From NCBI RefSeq assembly GCF_003751605.1, contig NZ_RJVJ01000001.1, forward strand, positions 3,534,001-3,598,000: 64,000 bases of DNA, read 5' to 3'. The position numbers were made by a program, and so were the translations under genes. Below the pieces are notes generated by a model, which was not told where the DNA came from, did no database searches, and saw only the letters and a program-made list of their open reading frames with translations. Below, one piece after another: positions 1-7,154 of this stretch; position 1 is the first letter of the stretch, and every line of letters begins with the position of its first letter. The stretch is from Kitasatospora cineracea. Its GTDB lineage: Bacteria; Actinomycetota; Actinomycetes; Streptomycetales; Streptomycetaceae.

Positions 1-1690
1 TCCACTGGGCGAAGCGTTCGCCGTCCTGGCGGTCGGCCTGGTAGCGGGTCAGCACGCGCTCGACGTAGTCGGGCAGTTCGGCGCTGGTGACCTTCAGGCC
101 GCGGACCTTGCGGCCGAAGCCGGCGTCCAGGCCCAGGGCGCCGCCCAGGTGCACCTGGAAGCCCTCGACCTGCTCGCCGTTCGCGTCGACGACCAGCTGG
201 CCCTTGAGGCCGATGTCGGCGGTCTGGATGCGGGCGCAGGCGTTCGGGCAGCCGTTGATGTTGATGCTCAGCGGCTCGTCGAACTCCGGCAGGCGGCGCT
301 CCAGTTCGTCGATCAGGGTGCGGCCGCGCTCCTTGGTGTCGACGATCGCCAGCTTGCAGTACTCGATGCCGGTGCAGGCCATCGTGCCGCGGCGGAAGGT
401 GGACGGGGTGACCCGCAGGTCCAGCGCCTCCAGGCCGGCCACCAGGGACTCGACCCGGTCCTCGGCGACGTCGAGCACGATCATCTTCTGCTCGACGGTG
501 GTGGCCAGGCGGTCCGAGCCGTGCTCGGCGGCCAGGTCGGCGATCTGCGAGAGCAGCTTGCCGTTGGCGCGGCCGACCCGCGGCGCGAAGCCGACGTAGA
601 ACCTGCCGTCGTTCTGCCGGTGCACGCCGACGTGGTCGCGCCAGCGGTTGCTGGGCTCCTGCGGGCCGGGGCCGTCGGCGAGCTCGCGCTTGAGGTACTC
701 GTCCTGCAGGACCTGGCGGAACTTCTCCGGGCCCCAGTCGGCGACCAGGAACTTCAGGCGGGCGCGGTTGCGCAGGCGGCGGTAGCCGTAGTCGCGGAAG
801 ATGCCGACCACGCCCGCCCAGACGTCCGGGACGTCCTCCAGCGGGACCCAGGCGCCGAGCCGCACGCCCAGCTTCGGGTTGGTGGACAGGCCGCCGCCGA
901 CCCACAGGTCGAAGCCCGGGCCGTGCTCGGGGTGGACCACGCCGACGAAGGCGATGTCGTTGATCTCGTGCACCACGTCGAGCAGCGGCGAGCCGGAGAT
1001 CGCGGTCTTGAACTTCCGCGGGAGGTTGGAGAACTCCTTGTTGCCGATGTACTTGCGGTTGATCTCGTCGATGGCCCAGGAGCCGTCGATGATCTCGTCC
1101 TCGGCGATGCCCGCGACGGGGGAGCCGATCACCACGCGCGGGCAGTCGCCGCACGCCTCGGTGGTGGACAGGCCGACGGCCTCCAGCTTCTGCCAGATCG
1201 CCGGGACGTCCTCGATCCGCACCCAGTGGTACTGGACGTTCTGCCGGTCCGTCAGGTCGGCGGTGCCGCGGGCGTACTGCTCGGAGACCTCGCCGACCGC
1301 CTTCAGCTGGGCCACCGTCAGCTGGCCGCCGTCGATGCGCACCCGCATCATGAAGAACTCGTCCTCGAGCTCGTGCGGCTCCAGGACGGCGGTCTTGCCG
1401 CCCTCGATGCCCTGCTTGCGCTGGGTGTAGAGGCCCCACCAGCGCATCCGGCCGCGCAGGTCGTTGGGGTCGATCCCGGCGAAGCCGGTGTGGGCGTAGA
1501 TCGTCTCGATCCGCGTCCGCACGTTGAGACCGTCGTCGTCCTTTTTGAACTGCTCGTTGCCGTTGAGCGGGGTGAAGTGCCCCATGCCCCACTGGCCCTC
1601 GCCGCGGTGGCGGGTCACCTTGCGGGCGGCGGGGCGGGCCGCGGGCGCGGCGCCGTCCTGAGGCTCGACCGTGTCGGGAGTGCGGGCCAT
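1..1690 (-). CDS. Nitrite/sulfite reductase (ferredoxin), 3' end outside window
   Basis: Siroheme/4Fe-4S hemoprotein reductase that carries out six-electron reduction of sulfite to sulfide (or nitrite to ammonia) in assimilation; cytoplasmic. About 563 residues are visible from ATG 1690 and the C-terminus is cut by the window edge. The two ferredoxin-like half-domains are evident, including TDRQNVQYHWVRIEDVP, then TTEACGDCPRVV in the first half. The cluster-binding cysteines appear as ACTGIEYCKLA and NVNGCPNACAR. A Cys-containing leader peptide lies 177 bp upstream, as is typical for assimilatory sulfite reductase operons in streptomycetes, so sulfite is favoured over nitrite. Sulfate-assimilation genes should follow beyond the edge. 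Family assignment is secure; substrate is inferred. Confidence 0.93.
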   Translation of the reverse strand, partial: MARTPDTVEPQDGAAPAARPAARKVTRHRGEGQWGMGHFTPLNGNEQFKKDDDGLNVRTRIETIYAHTGFAGIDPNDLRGRMRWWGLYTQRKQGIEGGKTAVLEPHELEDEFFMMRVRIDGGQLTVAQLKAVGEVSEQYARGTADLTDRQNVQYHWVRIEDVPAIWQKLEAVGLSTTEACGDCPRVVIGSPVAGIAEDEIIDGSWAIDEINRKYIGNKEFSNLPRKFKTAISGSPLLDVVHEINDIAFVGVVHPEHGPGFDLWVGGGLSTNPKLGVRLGAWVPLEDVPDVWAGVVGIFRDYGYRRLRNRARLKFLVADWGPEKFRQVLQDEYLKRELADGPGPQEPSNRWRDHVGVHRQNDGRFYVGFAPRVGRANGKLLSQIADLAAEHGSDRLATTVEQKMIVLDVAEDRVESLVAGLEALDLRVTPSTFRRGTMACTGIEYCKLAIVDTKERGRTLIDELERRLPEFDEPLSININGCPNACARIQTADIGLKGQLVVDANGEQVEGFQVHLGGALGLDAGFGRKVRGLKVTSAELPDYVERVLTRYQADRQDGERFAQW

Positions 1691-1866
1691 GGTGTCAGTC
1701 CTTTGAGCGGCTTGGCAGGTGCGAGGTGCTGGCGGTCCCCGGACGCGCTCCGCTCCCACCTGCGGCGTTCTACGCAGGCGGTGGGAGGGGTGACGCTGGC
1801 CGGGCGGGTCTTGCGCACATCCGCGACGGCGGGGATGGCGCCGGTGCGGTGCGGCGTACGAAGGGC

Positions 1867-1950
1867 TCAGGTCACCGGACAGATGGCGCTGGACACGCGA
1901 AGGAGGTCGACGTGGAGTCGGCCAACTAGGGTGGTTCCGGCGCTAGACAT
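1867..1950 (-). CDS. Short leader peptide upstream of sulfite reductase (27 aa)
   Basis: ATG at 1950 opens a 27-codon ORF with the core RLHVDLLRVSSAIC, followed by PVT and a TGA. The motif R-L-H-V-D-L-x-R-x-S-S-A-I-C is the one I know from annotated 'putative leader peptides' in front of actinobacterial sulfur-assimilation operons. It lies on the same strand as the reductase and ends 177 bp before its ATG. The Cys codon near the end suggests attenuation by cysteine supply; that role is inference. I see no strong Shine-Dalgarno. The rest of the 1691-2122 gap holds no other supported gene. Confidence 0.72.
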   Translation of the reverse strand: MSSAGTTLVGRLHVDLLRVSSAICPVT

Positions 1951-2122
1951 GGCAAGAGATTCGCACGGCGAGCGACTCGCGGTCCACTAACGTCCGAATC
2001 CTGGACTCCAGCGTTCCGAATGGTGGAACCATCATGGAGGCGGGGCTGCTCGCGGCCCCGCGGGGGTTCCGTTCCCGGCGGCGGCGCACGGGGCCCGCGG
2101 CCCGGGCCGATACCGTAGGGAC

Positions 2123-3343
2123 GTGCAAGCAGCAGGCAGTACCCCCCACCCGGCCGGAGGACCCGGGCCCGCCGGCGACCGGCCCTCCCGCCGCCGCGGC
2201 GGACGGCGCCGCGCCGCCAAGCGGAACACCTGGTACGGCACCGTGTGGGCGCTGGTGAAGGACACCACCAACACCTGCGTCGAGTACCGCGTCACCGGAC
2301 TCGCGGCGGAGGCGGCCTTCTTCACCCTGCTGTCGATCCCGCCGCTGCTGCTCTGCCTGGCCGGCACCCTCGGCTACCTCGACGACATCCTCGGGGCCGG
2401 CACCATCAACAAGCTCAAGAACGACATCGTCTCAGCAGCTGGGACGGTGCTCTCACCGAGCTCCATCGACGAGATCGTCCAACCCCTGCTGCAGGACGTC
2501 TTCGACAGCGCCCGGCCGGACCTGATCTCGATCGGCTTCCTGCTCTCGCTCTGGTCCGGCTCCCGGGCGCTGTACATCTTCATCGACACCATCACCGTGA
2601 TGTACGGCCTCGACGGGAAGCGCGGCCTGGTCAAGACCCGGCTGATGTCGCTCGGCCTCTACCTCGGCGCACTGGTGATCGGCTCCCTGGTGCTGCCGCT
2701 GCTGGTCGCCGGGCCCGGCCTGCTGATCAACACCTTCCCGAGCTGGACCGGGGCGATCACCAGCTTCTACTGGCCCGCCGCGATCGTCCTGCTGATCGTC
2801 TCCCTCACCACCCTCTACCACGTGGCCGTCCCGGTCTCCACGCCCTGGCGCGAGGACATCCCCGGCGCGCTGGTCGCCCTGCTGGTCCTGGTGGTCTGCA
2901 GCGTCGCGCTGCGGATCTACCTGGTCAGCTCGGTCGAGGGCCACTCCGTCTACGGTTCGCTGGCCGCCCCCGTCGCCGTGCTGCTGTGGATCTTCGTGGT
3001 GGCGCTGGCCGTGCTCATCGGCGCCGCCATGAACGCCGCGATAGACCGCCGCTGGCCCACCGTCGAGACCGCCGACGCCCGCGCCGAGAACGAGCGCATC
3101 GCCGAGGACGCCGCCGTCCAGCGCGGCCGCGAGGCCGCCGCCCGCCGGGCCGCCGAACGCGCCGACCGGGCCCGCCAGTTCGGCCTCGCCGACGGCCACG
3201 ACGAGGAACTCTTCGACGACGACGAGGAGGACGACGTCCCCAGCGAGTACCCGGAGCGCTGGGCCTCCTTCCTCCCCTACGGCGACGTCCGGCGCCGGAT
3301 CGGCGGCGGGGGCGAGCGCCGCCGCCGCCGATCCGGGCCGTGA
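2123..3343 (+). CDS. YihY/virulence factor BrkB family membrane protein
   Basis: Integral membrane protein of about 406 residues from GTG 2123. A basic, Pro/Arg-rich N-terminus (1-35) precedes the conserved BrkB core beginning AAEAAFFTLLSIPPLLLC. Further hydrophobic segments follow around residues 130-150, 170-200, 210-230, 240-260 and 275-300 (six in all). The C-terminal 90 residues are charged and cytoplasmic-looking, rich in Arg/Ala then Asp/Glu (DDDEEDDVP). The family was once annotated as ribonuclease BN, which is wrong; its transport or envelope function is unresolved. The gene stands alone, convergent with the gene at 3423, with a hairpin immediately after the stop. Confidence 0.9.
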   Translation: MQAAGSTPHPAGGPGPAGDRPSRRRGGRRRAAKRNTWYGTVWALVKDTTNTCVEYRVTGLAAEAAFFTLLSIPPLLLCLAGTLGYLDDILGAGTINKLKNDIVSAAGTVLSPSSIDEIVQPLLQDVFDSARPDLISIGFLLSLWSGSRALYIFIDTITVMYGLDGKRGLVKTRLMSLGLYLGALVIGSLVLPLLVAGPGLLINTFPSWTGAITSFYWPAAIVLLIVSLTTLYHVAVPVSTPWREDIPGALVALLVLVVCSVALRIYLVSSVEGHSVYGSLAAPVAVLLWIFVVALAVLIGAAMNAAIDRRWPTVETADARAENERIAEDAAVQRGREAAARRAAERADRARQFGLADGHDEELFDDDEEDDVPSEYPERWASFLPYGDVRRRIGGGGERRRRRSGP

Positions 3344-3346
3344 ACG

Positions 3347-3378
3347 GCGGCCCCGCCCGCCGGGGGTAGCGGGGCCGC
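3347..3378. terminator. Hairpin terminator after BrkB gene
   Basis: Perfect 10-bp arms GCGGCCCCGC (3347-3356) and GCGGGGCCGC (3369-3378) begin 4 bp after the BrkB stop. There is no U-tract, as is common in high-GC actinomycetes. Confidence 0.6.
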
Positions 3379-3443
3379 TGCTGCTGTTGCCGCTACTACT
3401 GCCGCCGCTACTACTGCCGCCGCTACTGCTGCTGCCGCTGCTG
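3375..3443. repeat. Triplet-like repeat (CCG/CTA/CTG units) across a stop codon
   Basis: About 70 bp made of CCGCTACTACTG-like 12-mers built from CTA, CTG and CCG triplets. It covers the region between the BrkB terminator and the end of the minus-strand 115-aa ORF, including its last codons (RQQRQQQ) and stop at 3423-3425. This is one of several arrays in this window placed at gene 3' ends. Confidence 0.75.
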
Positions 3444-3770
3444 CCGCGCGGTGGCAGCGGACAGCAGGGCGTGCACCAGGGAACCGGCCAGCGCGGCCGG
3501 GTCGGGGGCGGCGGGGCCCGGGCGGAGGGTGAGCGTGCCGCCCCGGAAGCGGACCCGCACCAGGCCGTCCGGACCGCGCAGTGCCAGCACCGCGCAGCCC
3601 GGGTGCCGCCGCCACAACTCCTCGTCCGACCCGTCCGGGTGCTCGCCGTGCAGCACGTCCGCCAGGTGCCGCACCCGGGCCGGTTCGTCCGTCCGGGCCG
3701 CCAGGTGCCGGTCGCACCGGGCCGGGACGCCCGGGGCGGCCGGGAGCCGGACCGTCACCGTCACCGCCAT
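3423..3770 (-). CDS. Small conserved-looking hypothetical protein (115 aa)
   Basis: ATG 3770 overlaps the end of the upstream gene in the 10-bp block ATGGCGGTGA (start ATG, stop TGA 3763-3761), so it is almost certainly translationally coupled. The product starts MAVTVTVRLPAAPGVP and ends in a Gln/Arg run (RQQRQQQ) encoded by a triplet repeat. I see no signal peptide or transmembrane segment. The middle (VLALRGPDGLVRVRFRGG) looks like beta strands. I do not recognise a family. Coupling suggests it works with the GT-B-like protein, as a partner or chaperone; that is inference. Confidence 0.7.
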   Translation of the reverse strand: MAVTVTVRLPAAPGVPARCDRHLAARTDEPARVRHLADVLHGEHPDGSDEELWRRHPGCAVLALRGPDGLVRVRFRGGTLTLRPGPAAPDPAALAGSLVHALLSAATARQQRQQQ

Positions 3771-5080
3771 CGGCCGCCCCCGTTCCCGTTCCTGCTTCCG
3801 TCCCCGTTCCCACTCCTGTTCCCGTTCCCGCTTCCGCTTCCGTCGGGCCGGTCGGGGCCGGTGAACAGCGGGGCGGGCGGGGGCAGCGGCGGTTCCGCGG
3901 CCGGGTGGGCCGGCTCGCCCAGGTCCAGCACCCGGTACAGCAGGCGGCGGATCCGGGGCAGGAACGAGCCCGGCTCGGAGGAGATCCGGGCCCCGATCGC
4001 CGCGTACGCCTCCGGCCGGTAGAGCCCGTCCGCGTACGCGAGCTGCCGGTCCAGCGGGTGCGCCGGGTCCAGCGCCGGGGCGGTGCGCGCCAGTTGGACG
4101 CCCGGCGAGTCCGGGTTGACGTTCCGGTGCGGGAACCGGGCCAGCAGGATCCGGGCCCCGGTGAGCGAGGCGTACAGCGTCACCGAGCCGTGGTCGCCGA
4201 TCACGTAGTCGGCGGCCACCAGCAGCGGACGCCAGTCGGTCTGCGGGGCGACCAGCGCCACCGTCCCGCCGGACACCCCCTCCACCCAGCGGCGCACCTG
4301 CCAGCCGCCGTGCCCCGCCGTCACGTTGGGGTGCACCACCAGCGCGGTCCGGAAGCGTCCGGCGGGCAGCTCGCGCACCAGCCGGGGCAGCAGCGCGTCC
4401 AACCCGCCGAACACCGAGTCCGGCCCCCAGGTCGAGCAGAGCAGCACCAGCCGCTCCCGCTCGCCCAGGCCCAGCGCCGCCCGGAACTCCGCCCGCCGGG
4501 GCAGCGCGGCGAGGATCCGGTCGTGGTCCCCGTCGCCGACCACCTCCGCGATCGGCACCACCTCCGGGCAGGACTGCTCCAGCGCCGCCAGGTCGTCCCG
4601 GTGCGCCAGCGCGTACGCCGCCGCGTTCGGGCGGCCCTCCCACAGCAGGTAGTTCCGGCCCAGGCCGGAGACCTCCCGCGGGCCGCTGCCGCTGCTACTG
4701 GTGGTGTTGGCGTGCCGCTGCTCCCGGACGCCCGTCACCGAGCCCGCGGGCGGCAGCGCCCGGGCCAGCTTCAGGTGTCCGGCCCCGTGCGGCAGCCGCA
4801 CCAGCGGGCCGCGGACCTGTTCGATCCCCTGCGAGCCGGCGGCCAGCACCAGGTCGAACTCGGTGGCCACCGCCTGCTCCCACGGCACCACCGTGCCGCC
4901 GAGCCCCATCAGGAACGCCGCCACCCCCTCGTTGAACGCGTGCGGCGCGACGGTGAACACCACCTGCACCCGCAGGTCCGCCGCCAGCAGCTCGCACACC
5001 TCGCGCAGCCGCTGCCCGTACACCACCGTGTGCACGACCGCCAGCACCCGCTTGCGGTCGAGCAGAGTCGCCCAGGACAT
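3761..5080 (-). CDS. GT-B-fold glycosyl/glycerophosphotransferase-like protein (439 aa)
   Basis: Start ATG 5080 (MSWATLLDRKRVLAVVHTVVYG) follows GGGAGG at suitable spacing; a longer in-frame ORF to 5227 is less likely. The N-half resembles a Rossmann-like nucleotide-sugar domain. The C-half contains LVLLCSTWGPDSVFGG, TALVVHPNVTAGHGGW and DYVIGDHGSVTLYAS, reminiscent of the GD(H/S)S motif of CDP-glycerol glycerophosphotransferases. Some actinomycete homologues carry misleading names such as 'translation initiation factor 2'. The last 40 residues are low-complexity Gly/Asn/Ser/Arg from a hexanucleotide-like repeat (about 3778-3845). Coupled to the 115-aa gene downstream. Substrate unknown; wall polymer or capsule synthesis is possible. 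Confidence 0.72.
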   Translation of the reverse strand: MSWATLLDRKRVLAVVHTVVYGQRLREVCELLAADLRVQVVFTVAPHAFNEGVAAFLMGLGGTVVPWEQAVATEFDLVLAAGSQGIEQVRGPLVRLPHGAGHLKLARALPPAGSVTGVREQRHANTTSSSGSGPREVSGLGRNYLLWEGRPNAAAYALAHRDDLAALEQSCPEVVPIAEVVGDGDHDRILAALPRRAEFRAALGLGERERLVLLCSTWGPDSVFGGLDALLPRLVRELPAGRFRTALVVHPNVTAGHGGWQVRRWVEGVSGGTVALVAPQTDWRPLLVAADYVIGDHGSVTLYASLTGARILLARFPHRNVNPDSPGVQLARTAPALDPAHPLDRQLAYADGLYRPEAYAAIGARISSEPGSFLPRIRRLLYRVLDLGEPAHPAAEPPLPPPAPLFTGPDRPDGSGSGNGNRSGNGDGSRNGNGGGRWR

Positions 5081-5394
5081 CGGGCCTCCCCCCTTCCTTC
5101 CCGTTCTCCTCCCGGCCTTCCACCGGGACGGCGGGCCCCGTGCACCGCCGTCAGGGGAGGGATGTCCGGGCGCGGTGGTGGGACGGCTGGAGAACCCTTG
5201 CGCGGCTTGCGGAACCCTTGCGTCCATCCATCGGCCTCAACTTCCTTGCTGTGCAAGTGAGTTGACCGACCATCATGGACCGGCGGAAATTCGGTGGCGC
5301 GGGTGACGGGAGGGGACTAGCGTGGCGTCCGCCGATCGAGCGCACCCCGGGCGGGGTGGGCGAGGCGTGCCAGGAGAGGAAGGAGGTGAGGACC
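5081..5394. other. Intergenic region, no gene seen
   Basis: 314 bp between the divergent GT-B-like gene and a possible micro-ORF at 5395. I find no convincing ORF, hairpin or palindrome. It must contain promoters for both directions, but I cannot pick out -35/-10 elements confidently. Confidence 0.5.
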
Positions 5395-5499
5395 GTGAGG
5401 CCTGTTCTCGCAGGTGTTTTCCGCTGTGTTCAGAAGTCTGCCGAGTCCATTACCCCCTGGCCCCCGGCCCGCCGTCCTCCGGCGTCGCGCACCCGCTGA
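5395..5499 (+). CDS. Possible micro-ORF (34 aa) with near-perfect Shine-Dalgarno
   Basis: GTG 5395 is preceded by AAGGAGGTGA (5379-5389 region), a ten-base match to the complement of the 16S rRNA 3' end, with about 8 nt from GGAGG to the GTG. The ORF encodes MRPVLAGVFRCVQKSAESIT and then a Pro/Arg-rich tail, ending TGA 5497-5499, 42 bp before rsgA. I recognise no family. It could be a real microprotein, a leader peptide for rsgA, or fortuitous. The strength of the ribosome site is the only strong evidence. Confidence 0.35.
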   Translation: MRPVLAGVFRCVQKSAESITPWPPARRPPASRTR

Positions 5500-5541
5500 C
5501 GCCCTCCGGCCGGGGCCGCCCGTTCCCTCGAAGGGTCCCCG

Positions 5542-6651
5542 TTGATCACCATGCAGGTCCCCACCCGCCCCTCCGCCCCCTCCCCGTCCGCCCACCCGCT
5601 CTCCGGGCTCGGCTGGACGGACGACCGGGCCGCCGCGTTCGCCCCGCTCGCCGCCACCGGGCTGCTGCCCGGCCGGATCGTCCGGATGGACCGCGGCAGC
5701 TGCGAAGTGCTGCTCGTCGACCCCGAGAGCGGGGAGCCGGCCGTGCAGCGCGCCGCCACCCGCCCGGTCATGACGGCCGACACCGCACACAACCCCTGTA
5801 CGGGGGACTGGGTCGCGTTCGACCCGGCCGCCCGTCCCGCCCCCGCCCTCGCGGCGGTGCTGCCCCGCACCACCGCGATCATCCGCAAGGGCGCCCACAA
5901 GCGCTCCGAAGGCCAGGTCCTGGCCGCCAACGTCGACACCGTACTGATCGCCGTCTCGCTCGCCGCGGAACCCGATCCCGGCCGGGTCGAGCGCCTGCTC
6001 GCCCTCGCCTGGGAGTCCGGGGCCGAACCGCTGATCGTCCTGACCAAGTCCGACCTGGTCCACGACGGCGACTTCGTCCGGGCGGACGTAGAGGCGATCG
6101 CACCCGGTGTCACCGTACTGACGGTCAGCGCCGAAACCGGCGAGGGGATGGACGAGCTGCGCGCCCGGGCCACCGGCTCCTGCGCGCTGATCGGCCAGTC
6201 CGGCGCGGGCAAGTCCACCCTCACCAACGCCCTCGCCGGGACGTCCGCGATGACGGTCCAGCAGGTCCGTTCCGTCGACGAGAAGGGCCGCCACACCACC
6301 ACCGTCCGCGAACTCGTCCCGCTCCCGGCCGGCGGCGCCGTCATCGACACCCCCGGCCTGCGCGGCGTCGGCCTCTTCGGCGGCGAGGGCATCGACCAGG
6401 CCTTCGCCGACATCAGCGCCCTCGCCGCCGACTGCCACTACGCCGACTGCTCCCACCGCAGCGAACCCCGCTGCGCCGTCCGCACCGCCCTCACCGACGG
6501 CACCCTCCCCGAACGCCGCTGGGAGAGCTACCTCAAGCTCCAGCGCGAGAACGACTGGATCGCCGCCCGCACCGACGCCCGCCTCCGTGCCGAACGCGCC
6601 CGCCACCGCAAGCACCTCACCAAGACCACCCGCACCCGCCCCAAGCCCTGA
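5542..6651 (+). CDS. rsgA: Ribosome small-subunit-dependent GTPase A
   Basis: Circularly permuted GTPase (369 aa) that assists late 30S maturation. The N-terminal OB-like domain includes CTGDWVAFD. The GTPase motifs occur in permuted order: G4 LTKSDL near residue 174, G1 GQSGAGKST near 220, and G3 DTPGLRGVG near 272. A C-terminal zinc knuckle follows (DCHYADCSHRSEPRC, then a basic tail). TTG 5542 has AAGGG six bases upstream; ATG 5551 is in frame but spaced less well. The basic Arg/Lys tail fits rRNA binding. Followed by a strong terminator, so probably monocistronic apart from the micro-ORF. Confidence 0.95.
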   Translation: MITMQVPTRPSAPSPSAHPLSGLGWTDDRAAAFAPLAATGLLPGRIVRMDRGSCEVLLVDPESGEPAVQRAATRPVMTADTAHNPCTGDWVAFDPAARPAPALAAVLPRTTAIIRKGAHKRSEGQVLAANVDTVLIAVSLAAEPDPGRVERLLALAWESGAEPLIVLTKSDLVHDGDFVRADVEAIAPGVTVLTVSAETGEGMDELRARATGSCALIGQSGAGKSTLTNALAGTSAMTVQQVRSVDEKGRHTTTVRELVPLPAGGAVIDTPGLRGVGLFGGEGIDQAFADISALAADCHYADCSHRSEPRCAVRTALTDGTLPERRWESYLKLQRENDWIAARTDARLRAERARHRKHLTKTTRTRPKP

Positions 6652-6682
6652 CCCCTGCGCCCCCGGGCCCCGGGTCGTACCA

Positions 6683-6727
6683 ACGGGCCCGATCCCCGCT
6701 GCAACCGAGAGCGGGAATCGGGCCCGT
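6683..6727. terminator. Strong hairpin terminator between rsgA and downstream genes
   Basis: 18-bp arms (6683-6700 and 6710-6727) pair with a single mismatch around a 9-nt loop GCAACCGAG. Placed 31 bp after the rsgA stop and just downstream of the minus-strand ORF ending at 6740, so it can serve both directions. Confidence 0.8.
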
Positions 6728-6739
6728 CGTTCTGCCGGG

Positions 6740-6898
6740 TCAGATTGCTCCGAGCACCGGTCGGGGCGTTTCGAGGATCCGCGCGGCGGCTACGGGGCCG
6801 CTGGTCGCGCTGTCCGAGGGGAGTTGGGCGATCGCCAGGTAGATGGGTATCCAGCCCAGGGTGACTGCCGTTGCCACGAGCGTGATGTACGTGGACAA
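6740..6898 (-). CDS. Possible small single-span membrane peptide (52 aa)
   Basis: TTG 6898 is preceded by a GGGGAGGGG ribosome site about five bases upstream and opens MSTYITLVATAVTLGWIPIY, a clear hydrophobic segment (residues 3-26), then a short polar tail. A longer in-frame ORF from ATG 6967 has an Arg/Pro-rich extension that looks non-coding. It lies between the rsgA terminator and the SARP gene on the same strand as SARP. No family recognised; the support is hydrophobicity and the ribosome site. The 256-bp gap to the SARP stop holds no other feature I can name. Confidence 0.4.
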   Translation of the reverse strand: MSTYITLVATAVTLGWIPIYLAIAQLPSDSATSGPVAAARILETPRPVLGAI

Positions 6899-7154
6899 AT
6901 TTCCCCTCCCCCTGGAGGGCTTGGGCGGGGGAGGGGCGGTTCGGGCAGTCAGACGTGCACGATGCATTTGCAGGTTCCGTTTGTGCGGGATCCGTGGCGT
7001 TCGAGAATCGACACCCTTGTCTCGAACAGGCTATCCGCGACGCGGGTCGATCATCAACTCGGCATCATCGGAACCCTTCGTCTCCGATTCTCGGGAGGTG
7101 TCGCGAACTTGTCGCCCCCGGTGGATCCCGGCGCCCTCGGCCGACTGGTTGTGT

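Noticed and set aside
149-1990. 613-codon plus-strand frame over the sulfite reductase
   Set aside because: Antisense shadow; the minus strand has clear siroheme reductase motifs.
1943-2149. 68-codon minus ORF upstream of the leader peptide
   Set aside because: No ribosome site, Arg/Pro-rich, and overlaps the start of the 27-codon leader on the same strand in another frame.
3778-3845. Hexamer-like GTTCCC repeats as a CRISPR or regulatory array
   Set aside because: They lie in the coding C-terminus of the GT-B-like protein (Gly/Asn/Ser run) and have no spacers.
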